Shown here piece after piece: positions 1 through 5,358 of a stretch of DNA of 5,358 nucleotides (its first letter is position 1; each line of letters opens with the position of its first letter). The notes under the pieces were generated by a model. The model searched no databases. It saw nothing but the letters and a program-made list of their open reading frames with translations, and was not told where the DNA came from. The stretch covers positions 1 through 5,358 of the forward strand of contig JAHFRS010000088.1 of the NCBI GenBank assembly GCA_023266155.1, read 5' to 3'. The DNA comes from an archaeon (GTDB taxonomy: Archaea > Nanobdellota > Nanobdellia > Woesearchaeales > GW2011-AR9). Both the position numbers and the translations under genes were made by a program.

Positions 1-1
1 C

Positions 2-2218
2 AAGATTAAAATTGCTGCTACTGATGTAGATAAAGATACCGTTTTTTTTAGCTATCCTGCGCCTTTAAATCAGCGGGGAGAATGGCAAACAACTGATGCT
101 GATGCTGGGGAATATGAGCTGAACATTACTGCTTCTGATGGTGTACAAAAAACGGTGGAAACGATTATTCTCATCGTGGAAAATACGAACCAGCCACCGA
201 TCATTACGGATAAAGAAATAAGCATCAAAGAACAGCAAACACTTGATTTGAAAACGCTCATAATAGATCCCGATGAAGATGCTGTACAGTATCATTTTGA
301 TCCGCCTTTTGATACTGAAGGAATATGGCAACCAGGTTATGATGATGCCGGAAATTATATTACCACTGTTACCGCCAGTGATGGTGAGTTTACGAAAGAA
401 TTTCGCGTGGGAGTGAACGTGGTGAACACGGACAGGCCGTTAGCCCTGCTTGATTCTTTCTCAAAAGAAACCAGTTTTAGCATCAACGAAAATGAGACCC
501 TCTCTTACTGGATTGATGTAGTGAAGGAAAAAAGTGACCATCTGACCTATCGCTGGGAACTGGATAACACCCCTTTAGGAGAAGGAGCTCAAGGTGAACA
601 CAATTTTGATTTTGCCAGTGCTGGTGATCATACGTTACGAGTTACCGTTGATAATGGCCGGGGAAATCTGATACAGGAATGGAAAATTGTTGTGAAAAAT
701 GTCAATCGCGCCCCAGAATTGCGGGTAAGCCCGATTACGATGAATGAGGGAGAAAAAATAATTCTCGATCTGCCGGAGAAAGATCTTGATGGTGATGAAG
801 TAACCTATGTCTTTTCTGGCCTGTTTGATGAGAAAGGAACATGGCAGCCTCGCTATGACCAGGCAGGAACGTATCCCATCACGATCACTGCCAGTGACGG
901 CCAACTGCAGGATCAAGCCACGTTTGTGATCACTGTCCTTGAGGTTGATCGTGCTCCTACTGTCAAATTGCCGACAGCAGTAGAGGTGTGGGAAGGCGGG
1001 GAATTGCCTCTGAAAATTGAAACTGATGATCCTGATGGCGATCCGTTACAAGTGAGTTTCACAGGATTGCCGGGAACATCAAACTATGATGCCGACAGCA
1101 AGACGTTACTGATTCAGCCTGGCTATGATGTGGTAATGAGAAAAGGCGGATTAATCAGCAATGTGCTTAATCGCCTGCGGGTAGAACAGTTCTTCCTTCG
1201 TACTCAAAGTATCCCGGTAACAATACGCAGTTGTGGCCGTACATTATGCACGGAAAGTACCATGAAGGTCCTTGTCCATAATACTGACCGTCCCCCGGTT
1301 TTTAGGAGTCCCTCATCCGCCACGATGAGTGAAACAGAAGAGTTAACAGTACAGCCAGATACGATTGATCCTGATGGTGACATTGTCAGATATTATTTCA
1401 CTGATCCACTCAGCAAAAAAAGTGGCACCTGGAAGACGGATTATAATGATGAAGGTGTTTACACTTCCTATGTCACGGCGACGGATGGAAAAGAGGGAAC
1501 AACGATTCCGTTCACGATCCACGTGCAGAAGAAAAATCGTTTCCCCAGCATTACCCTTCCTGCTGATGAAATCACGGCCAATGAAGGTACAGAAATTGCG
1601 TTTACCGTCAGTGCCTCTGATCCTGATCATGACAACCTAATGGTGACGCTGGAAAATAGTTCAGCGGGAATGTCATTTCAAGAGGGCACTTTTCGCTGGA
1701 CTCCGCCGTTTAATCTGGTAACCAAAAATGGAGAGGCTGGAAATAAGAGCAAGGCTCTGAGTACCTTCGCTTATTTTAACACAAAATTTAGTAAGGAACG
1801 AGAAGTTGTGTGGCTGCAATTTGTCGTGACAGACGGAGAAGTGGACGTGGTGCATCCGGTTAAAGTAACCGTGAAAGATGTCAACCAGCCGCCAGAAATG
1901 ATGGATTCACGGCCTTCACAGGACCAAGTTGTCAAAACTAACCAGCCCGTGTTATTTCATGTCGCCGCAAAAGATTCCGATGATGATACTTTAACTTATT
2001 CCTGGTCGTTTGGTTTAGGGGAAGAAGGAGTGGTGGGAACTGATACCATCCGCAAAACATTCACCACACCTGGCAGCAAAAACGTGAGAGTTATCATGAG
2101 TGACGGACAGGAATCCGTGGTGAAAGAATGGGCGGTACAGGTACAGCAGGAACAGTTTATCCCTCCGCTGGTGCCTGACGTGAAGCCCACGTTTAAAGTG
2201 TATGTGGTGGAAGGGTAA
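2..2218 (+). CDS. Large tandem Ig/PKD/cadherin-like repeat protein, 3' part (5' end outside window)
   Basis: The frame is open from base 2, so the ATG at 155 is internal and only the last 738 residues are seen; the stop is TAA at 2216-2218. The fragment consists of eight tandem beta-sandwich-type modules of about 80-115 residues at roughly residues 1-66 (partial), 67-146, 147-238, 239-319, 320-432, 433-515, 516-631 and 632-721. Linkers between modules are of the type N-x-[DN]-[RQ]-x-P. Most modules carry an acidic DPDGD-like motif, expected to bind calcium in cadherin-like folds, and end in [VI]TASDG. Modules 1, 2, 4 and 6 share a G-x-W-[QK] segment followed by an acidic D-x-[AE]-G-x-Y turn. 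Modules 3 and 8 look PKD-like (YRWEL, YSWSF). Only two cysteines are seen, at 411 and 416, close enough to pair. The 17-residue tail has no membrane anchor or sorting motif. The family is typical of secreted or cell-surface proteins; a role in adhesion is inference. No catalytic domain is visible, and the signal peptide, if present, lies upstream. Confidence 0.5.
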   Translation, partial: KIKIAATDVDKDTVFFSYPAPLNQRGEWQTTDADAGEYELNITASDGVQKTVETIILIVENTNQPPIITDKEISIKEQQTLDLKTLIIDPDEDAVQYHFDPPFDTEGIWQPGYDDAGNYITTVTASDGEFTKEFRVGVNVVNTDRPLALLDSFSKETSFSINENETLSYWIDVVKEKSDHLTYRWELDNTPLGEGAQGEHNFDFASAGDHTLRVTVDNGRGNLIQEWKIVVKNVNRAPELRVSPITMNEGEKIILDLPEKDLDGDEVTYVFSGLFDEKGTWQPRYDQAGTYPITITASDGQLQDQATFVITVLEVDRAPTVKLPTAVEVWEGGELPLKIETDDPDGDPLQVSFTGLPGTSNYDADSKTLLIQPGYDVVMRKGGLISNVLNRLRVEQFFLRTQSIPVTIRSCGRTLCTESTMKVLVHNTDRPPVFRSPSSATMSETEELTVQPDTIDPDGDIVRYYFTDPLSKKSGTWKTDYNDEGVYTSYVTATDGKEGTTIPFTIHVQKKNRFPSITLPADEITANEGTEIAFTVSASDPDHDNLMVTLENSSAGMSFQEGTFRWTPPFNLVTKNGEAGNKSKALSTFAYFNTKFSKEREVVWLQFVVTDGEVDVVHPVKVTVKDVNQPPEMMDSRPSQDQVVKTNQPVLFHVAAKDSDDDTLTYSWSFGLGEEGVVGTDTIRKTFTTPGSKNVRVIMSDGQESVVKEWAVQVQQEQFIPPLVPDVKPTFKVYVVEG

Positions 2219-2226
2219 GTTACTTA

Positions 2227-2384
2227 GAGCCTGTCCCAATAGGTGGCGTTGAGCAGCTTCGAACGCATCGATATCAATTTCGAATGGGCTGCGTCCCCGT
2301 ATGGGACAACCCCCCGCGACGCCCTTGCTGTCGGAATCGCGAGCGTTCGACATTAGGCTGCTCAACGCCTAACGGGACAGGCTC
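2227..2384. mobile_element. MITE-like palindromic element 1, IS-type inverted ends, TTA flanks
   Basis: The ends are perfect 11-bp inverted repeats, GAGCCTGTCCC at 2227-2237 and its complement at 2374-2384, flanked on both sides by TTA (2224-2226 and 2385-2387), which fits a 3-bp target duplication. Inside are further nested perfect stems: 13 bp (2245-2257 with 2357-2369, GGCGTTGAGCAGC) and 8 bp (2259-2266 with 2343-2350, TCGAACGC). A local hairpin near the centre pairs GTCCC 2293-2297 with GGGAC 2303-2307. The whole 158 bp folds into one long rod. It is too short to encode a transposase. The end sequence and TNA-type target resemble some IS5-family elements, so a non-autonomous derivative is plausible; that family link is from memory and unverified. 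It starts 8 bp after the stop of the repeat-protein gene and may also act as a transcription-ending hairpin. Confidence 0.5.
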
Positions 2385-2425
2385 TTATTGAAAAGAATTG
2401 ATATTGATAAAGCTGGGTTTTCTTC

Positions 2426-2569
2426 GTACGTATTAAGTCTGCCCACATGCCGTGAACCGAGTGCTCCTCTTGGATGTATCTTTTATGAGGAGCACCAACA
2501 ATTCTCATTCATAATTGTAGTTCTCGGTTCACATCTTGGCAACGTGGGCAGACTTAACTTAATACGTAC
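2426..2569. mobile_element. Palindromic element 2 with 8-bp target duplication and branched stem
   Basis: Terminal arms 2426-2446 and 2544-2569 pair over 21 bp, interrupted only by a 5-nt bulge in the right arm, where CTTAA is tandemly duplicated (2553-2562). Inside come TGCC/GGCA (2448-2451 with 2538-2541) and GTGAACCGA/TCGGTTCAC (2452-2460 with 2524-2532). Two hairpins then form a three-way junction: TGCTCCTC 2462-2469 with 2487-2494, and ACAATT 2498-2503 with 2513-2518. The element is flanked by identical TTTTCTTC copies at 2418-2425 and 2570-2577 (the match runs to 10 bp if the next GT is counted), the hallmark of transposition. At 144 bp it encodes no plausible protein. It is probably a non-autonomous mobile element; it could also be transcribed as a structured RNA. 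The mobilising transposase family is unknown. Confidence 0.5.
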
Positions 2570-2583
2570 TTTTCTTCGTTAGG

Positions 2584-2592
2584 TTTAAATAA
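2584..2592 (+). promoter_or_regulatory. TATA-like box for the DedA-PAP2 gene
   Basis: TTTAAATAA is centred about 26 bp upstream of the ATG at 2614. In archaea the TATA box sits about 26-27 bp before the transcription start, so this fits a leaderless or nearly leaderless mRNA. There is no strong Shine-Dalgarno site before the ATG (only AATAGGG directly abutting it). The box begins 7 bp after the 8-bp duplication of palindromic element 2. The call rests on sequence and spacing only. Confidence 0.5.
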
Positions 2593-2613
2593 CGTGATTC
2601 CTTTTCAATAGGG

Positions 2614-3882
2614 ATGTCATTACTGGAAACTTTGGTCAGTTTGCCCCTGCCCACCCTTAATCATTGGGGGTATTGGATTATTTTACTGGCAGCCTTGTTG
2701 GAAGCCACTCCCCTGTTTGGCTTGTTTATTCCAGGGCAGGTTATCGTTATTATCGGCGGATTCTTTGCTAAAAAAGGCATCTTAGATTTAGGAGATGTTA
2801 TTGTGATCGCCGCTGCGGGTGCCATCCTGGGCGATTTTACCGGTTATTTTTTAGGGAGAAAATATGGACCAGCCTTTATCTCAAAATGGGGGAAATATTT
2901 CTTTTTTGAAAAAGAACAGTTTGAAAAGACGAAACGAGTGATGAATCGGCATACTGGTAAAACGTTGATTATGGGAAGATTTCACTCTCTGACGAGATCT
3001 TTTGCTCCCTTTGTCGCTGGCGCTTCAAATCTTGGTTCCCTCACATTTTTGCTGTACAACCTCATCGGAGGAATAAGCTGGGCGGTATCGTTGGCGCTGC
3101 TAGGATTTATCTTTGGTCAAAGCTATGAGGTCGTCTCCCGATATCTGGGGAAGTTTACGGTTATTGCCGTTGTTCTCAGTATCATCATAATCCTGACTTA
3201 CCGTTTTATCAACAACCGAAAACATATTTTCTTCAAGGATCATTTATATGCGCTGATCCTCAACGTTGCCTCTTTATACTTTTTTTTAAAAATGGTGGAA
3301 GATGTGGTGGCCCAGGAAAAAATTATAACTGCCGATGCCTGGATCAACACCAAAGTTATTGGGCTGTGGCATCCCGGGCTGACGAAAGTAATGATTTTTA
3401 TAAGTAGTATCGTAAGCCCAACTCATCTGCTGGTATTATCCTTGATGTTATTGATGGTGCTGCTGATTCAAAAGAGATGGTATCATTCTCTCTTGCTGAT
3501 GGTGAGTTTAATCAGTGGATGGATACTGGCAGTGTTCATGAAACAGGTTATTCACCGCGCTCGGCCAGAAAACGCTTACGTACATATTTTCGGGTACAGT
3601 TTTCCCAGCGGGCATGCGACCATGGCCATCATTTTCTTTTCTATTGTGTTGTATTCATACCAAGATTATATTAAGAATAAAATCATGAAAAAAATGTTCA
3701 TCTTTACCACCATCTTCCTGTTTTTATTAATTGGCTTTAGCCGAATTTATCTTGATGTCCATTGGTTTAGTGACGTGCTGGCGGGATTTGCATTGGGGTT
3801 ATTTGTGCTGACGTTCTGGATATTAGTGTTTAAAGTGATTATTGCTTTCGCCAAGAATACGTTTCAGTTCTTGGGAAAGTGA
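2614..3882 (+). CDS. DedA (VTT) - PAP2 phosphatase fusion, membrane protein
   Basis: A 422-residue polytopic membrane protein made of two fused domains. Residues about 15-200 are a DedA/VTT domain: E30, the re-entrant IPG at 39-41, GDFTGYFLGRKYG at 73-85, and GRF...R...P...AG at 121-136 (R122, R128, P132). Residues about 205-412 are a PAP2 phosphatase with all three signature motifs intact: K310-x6-R317-P318, PSGH at 331-334, and S376-R377-x5-H383-x3-D387, where H334 and H383 are the expected catalytic histidines. DedA proteins include polyprenyl-phosphate flippases (UptA), and membrane PAP2 enzymes include polyprenyl-pyrophosphate phosphatases. The fusion therefore suggests dephosphorylation and return of a dolichyl/undecaprenyl-type carrier for glycan assembly; the substrate is inferred. 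An in-frame TAA at 2590 leaves ATG 2614 as the only ATG start near the N-terminus of the DedA domain. The position after IPG is Q42, where many DedA proteins have an acidic residue. The gene ends in three consecutive stops (TGA TGA TAG). Confidence 0.5.
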   Translation: MSLLETLVSLPLPTLNHWGYWIILLAALLEATPLFGLFIPGQVIVIIGGFFAKKGILDLGDVIVIAAAGAILGDFTGYFLGRKYGPAFISKWGKYFFFEKEQFEKTKRVMNRHTGKTLIMGRFHSLTRSFAPFVAGASNLGSLTFLLYNLIGGISWAVSLALLGFIFGQSYEVVSRYLGKFTVIAVVLSIIIILTYRFINNRKHIFFKDHLYALILNVASLYFFLKMVEDVVAQEKIITADAWINTKVIGLWHPGLTKVMIFISSIVSPTHLLVLSLMLLMVLLIQKRWYHSLLLMVSLISGWILAVFMKQVIHRARPENAYVHIFGYSFPSGHATMAIIFFSIVLYSYQDYIKNKIMKKMFIFTTIFLFLLIGFSRIYLDVHWFSDVLAGFALGLFVLTFWILVFKVIIAFAKNTFQFLGK

Positions 3883-3886
3883 TGAT

Positions 3887-4019
3887 AGTCAAAATGCTCG
3901 CGACCACCGCCCTTCACACCAAGTCACTTCGTTCGTGGGTTTGTTGCGACAAACGACGGATGGCATGACTCGCCCTTCGGGCTCGAGTCGCTCGCACTTA
4001 AGAGCTGAGCATTTTGACT
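3887..4019. repeat. Palindromic element 3, possible MITE or terminator-type structure
   Basis: A perfect 13-bp inverted repeat, AGTCAAAATGCTC at 3887-3899 and its complement at 4007-4019, encloses about 107 bp with two clear local hairpins. The first is GTTTGT 3939-3944 with ACAAAC 3949-3954 around a TGCG loop, extended by 3932-3936 with 3956-3960 (one G-T pair). The second is GACTC-GCCC 3967-3975 with GGGC/GAGTC 3979-3989 around a TTC loop and a 2-nt bulge. The left arm begins 4 bp after the stop codon of the DedA-PAP2 gene. No convincing target duplication is seen, so mobility is less supported than for elements 1 and 2. The arm sequence is unrelated to the other palindromes here. It may serve as the 3' end structure of the upstream transcript. 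Confidence 0.5.
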
Positions 4020-4029
4020 TACGAATGCA

Positions 4030-4120
4030 CCACTGGCCATACGCACAATGAAGCACACAACAAAACAACGATTTTGTTGGTGCACAAAGGGGATGGTTTT
4101 CCCATGTTGTGAACCAGTGG
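4030..4120. repeat. Palindromic element 4, nested hairpin
   Basis: The outer arms are CCACTGG at 4030-4036 and CCAGTGG at 4114-4120. Inside, CACAA 4044-4048 pairs with TTGTG 4107-4111. The left-centre carries a 12-bp stem, GCAC-(A)-CAACAAAA (4053-4065) with TTTTGTTG-GTGC (4072-4083), around a 6-base loop with one bulged A. The stems are nested consistently with a single folded structure, but the outer arm is only 7 bp and no target duplication is evident. It follows element 3 after 10 bp and precedes the helicase promoter region. It may be a hairpin element or a regulatory structure; mobility is unsupported. Confidence 0.5.
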
Positions 4121-4137
4121 AAATGAGTTCATTTTAT

Positions 4138-4161
4138 CACTACTTTAACCACTACTTTAAT
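4138..4161 (+). repeat. 12-bp tandem duplication overlapping the helicase TATA region
   Basis: Two adjacent copies, CACTACTTTAAC (4138-4149) and CACTACTTTAAT (4150-4161), match at 11 of 12 positions. The second copy runs into the TATA-like box of the downstream gene, so the duplication also duplicates the TTTAA core 12 bp upstream. It could be replication slippage or a paired regulator site; the sequence alone does not decide. Confidence 0.5.
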
Positions 4162-4165
4162 AAAA
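4156..4165 (+). promoter_or_regulatory. TATA-like box for the helicase fragment gene
   Basis: TTTAATAAAA is centred about 27 bp upstream of ATG 4187, the spacing expected for a leaderless archaeal transcript. No Shine-Dalgarno motif lies between the box and the ATG. If real, it means the shortened helicase frame has its own promoter. AT-rich sequence can produce such a match by chance. Confidence 0.5.
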
Positions 4166-4186
4166 CCCCCTTCTTCCTGCTAACAG

Positions 4187-5358
4187 ATGCTCGATCCCCT
4201 CCACCAACTCGCCTTGGAAACCATCCAGCTGAAAAAACAGGCTCTCATTTTTGCCCCCAGCCGAGCCAGTGCGGAAAAAATGGCGGAAGATCTGGCTAAA
4301 CTAGTCTCAGAAAATCTGCCTGAATTAGAACAGAAAATTCTTCATGCCGGTTCTGTGCCTACGAAACAGTGCCGGAAACTGTCTCAGAGCATCAGAAAGG
4401 GCATTGCTTTTCATCATGCCGGCTTGCTTTCGGCGCAGCGGGAACTGATTGAAGACGAATTTCGCAGTGGGAAAATCAAAATTATCTGCGCCACACCTAC
4501 TTTAGCGGCAGGAATGTCGCTCCCCGCTTTCCGCGTCATTATTAAATCTTTAAAACGCTATTCTGGAGAATGGGGCATGGACTGGATTCCAGTCTTAGAA
4601 TATATGCAGATGGCGGGAAGAGCCGGAAGGCCAGAATACGAACAATGGGGAGAAGCCATTACCATCGCTAAAGATGAACAGGAGAAAGATGAGATATATC
4701 ACCAATTCATCTGCGGCGTGCCGGAAGACATTTCTTCCAAGCTGGCAGTAGAACCGGTATTACGGACTTATTTACTGTCGTTGATTTCGTCTGGGATAAT
4801 TAATGACGAAAAAACAATGAAGGAATTCTTTGGCCGGACTTTCTGGGCGCACCAGTATGCTGACCGAACGCAGTTAAACAAAATCATGGATAAAATGCTG
4901 GCTCTACTGCAGGAATGGGAATTTGTGGCCATTTCCGGGAACAAAGAACGGCAGGGAGAATTTGTCACTGCCGCTAATCTGAAGAAAAAAATGGCGGAAA
5001 AAACGGAGAAAGAATCTGAGAGAACAATGAACGCGACGAGGCTCGGTAAACGTATCTCTGAATTGTACCTTGATCCACTCACGGCTCGGCACTTGGCAGA
5101 TTCCCTCGCACATTTTACCACGACAAAAACAGTATTCTCCTTAATCCAAATGATCGCTCATACCTTAGAGATGCGGCCATTATTGCGCACCAAAAAAAAA
5201 GAGCAGGATTTAGTTCAGGAGGAATTGGTAAAACGGTATGGCCAGCTGCTTTTGCCGGAACCGAGTGTTGATGATCTCGACTATGACTCATTTTTTAATT
5301 CCATCAAGACCGCCTTGTTTTTTGAGGATTGGATCAACGAGAAAGATGAAGATTTCTT
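4187..5358 (+). CDS. Hel308-type (Ski2-like) helicase lacking RecA1; RecA2, winged helix and start of ratchet domain (3' end outside window)
   Basis: At least 390 codons are open to the window end. Hel308 is a 3'-5' DNA helicase of archaeal fork repair, normally about 700 residues: RecA1, RecA2, winged helix, ratchet, C-terminal helix-loop-helix. This frame starts at RecA2: motif IV region LIFAPSRASAE (20-30), HHAGL (76-80), motif V ATPTLAAGMSLPA (102-114) and motif VI QMAGRAGR (141-148). A winged-helix region follows (about 185-260), then the Hel308-like ATRLGKRISELYLDPLTA (283-300) opening the ratchet domain. Motifs Q, Walker A, DExH and SAT are absent. An in-frame TAA at 4181-4183, two codons before the ATG, blocks extension, and no RecA1 coding is seen upstream in any frame. 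The intact reading frame and promoter-like box favour a split gene; a recently truncated pseudogene is the alternative. Alone it should not hydrolyse ATP. It lies 304 bp after the DedA-PAP2 gene, with two palindromes between. Confidence 0.5.
   Translation, partial: MLDPLHQLALETIQLKKQALIFAPSRASAEKMAEDLAKLVSENLPELEQKILHAGSVPTKQCRKLSQSIRKGIAFHHAGLLSAQRELIEDEFRSGKIKIICATPTLAAGMSLPAFRVIIKSLKRYSGEWGMDWIPVLEYMQMAGRAGRPEYEQWGEAITIAKDEQEKDEIYHQFICGVPEDISSKLAVEPVLRTYLLSLISSGIINDEKTMKEFFGRTFWAHQYADRTQLNKIMDKMLALLQEWEFVAISGNKERQGEFVTAANLKKKMAEKTEKESERTMNATRLGKRISELYLDPLTARHLADSLAHFTTTKTVFSLIQMIAHTLEMRPLLRTKKKEQDLVQEELVKRYGQLLLPEPSVDDLDYDSFFNSIKTALFFEDWINEKDEDF

Noticed and set aside
155..157. ATG at 155 as the start of the repeat protein
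   Set aside because: The same frame is open upstream to base 2 and encodes a good partial module (residues 1-51) of the same repeat type, so this methionine is internal.
2015..2365. A 116-codon - strand open frame
   Set aside because: It overlaps the end of the repeat-protein gene and most of palindromic element 1, and its composition (His/Phe/Ser-rich) is that of an antisense shadow.
2388..2582. A 64-codon + strand open frame between genes 1 and 2
   Set aside because: It uses a TTG start and runs through palindromic element 2, and its translation has no recognisable domain; an open frame by chance.
2219..2613. CRISPR array
   Set aside because: The repeated segments are inverted arms of two unrelated palindromes, not regularly spaced direct repeats with spacers.
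4020..4126. Target duplication (AATG) around palindrome 4
   Set aside because: AATG occurs on both sides (4024-4027 and 4122-4125), but the copies are not flush with the arms and 4 bp is too short to be convincing.
3883..4186. tRNA or other known structured RNA gene
   Set aside because: The hairpins do not form a cloverleaf and there is no GGTTCGAAT-type T-loop or anticodon arm; no known RNA family is recognised.
4048..4299. An 83-codon + strand open frame upstream of and overlapping the helicase start
   Set aside because: It crosses palindrome 4 and overlaps the true RecA2 frame; it was checked as a possible remnant of RecA1 but has no Walker A, DExH or SAT motif.
4768..5121. A 117-codon - strand open frame
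   Set aside because: It lies wholly inside the helicase frame, which has strong family motifs; its translation shows no domain.

Overview
The window looks archaeal, probably a small-genome DPANN-type lineage (for example Woesearchaeota-like). That placement is an inference from three things. The third gene encodes the C-terminal domains of a Hel308 (Ski2-like) helicase of archaeal type. Neither internal gene start has a clear Shine-Dalgarno site, but each has a TATA-like box centred 26-27 bp upstream of the ATG, the spacing expected for leaderless archaeal transcripts. The first gene is a large tandem Ig/cadherin-like protein of the kind common in these genomes. No rRNA, tRNA, CRISPR array or intact transposase gene was found.

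Layout: three protein genes, all on the + strand, separated by two gene-free stretches filled with palindromes. (1) Bases 2-2218 are the 3' end of a long extracellular-type protein with eight consecutive Ig-like/PKD/cadherin-like modules; its start lies outside the window. (2) Bases 2219-2613 (about 395 bp) hold two different hairpin elements. The first (2227-2384) has inverted ends and a possible TTA target duplication. The second (2426-2569) has a 21-bp terminal stem, a predicted three-way junction and a perfect 8-bp flanking duplication. A short AT-rich spacer (2388-2417) between them shows nothing recognisable. (3) Bases 2614-3882 encode a DedA-PAP2 fusion membrane protein with all PAP2 catalytic residues. 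(4) Bases 3883-4186 (about 304 bp) hold two more unrelated palindromes (3887-4019 and 4030-4120), a 12-bp tandem duplication and a TATA-like box. (5) From 4187 to the window end runs an open frame that begins exactly at the second RecA domain of Hel308. The first RecA domain, with Walker A and DExH, is absent from the window.

The three genes do not form an obvious pathway: a probable surface adhesin or structural protein, a probable polyprenyl-phosphate carrier recycling enzyme, and a DNA-repair helicase half. The intergenic spacing suggests separate transcription units. The main points of interest are the density of distinct palindromic elements (four in about 700 bp of non-coding DNA), the insertion of one with a clean target duplication directly against a promoter, and the helicase that starts at a domain boundary just downstream of the palindromes, which is either a split gene or a rearrangement product.
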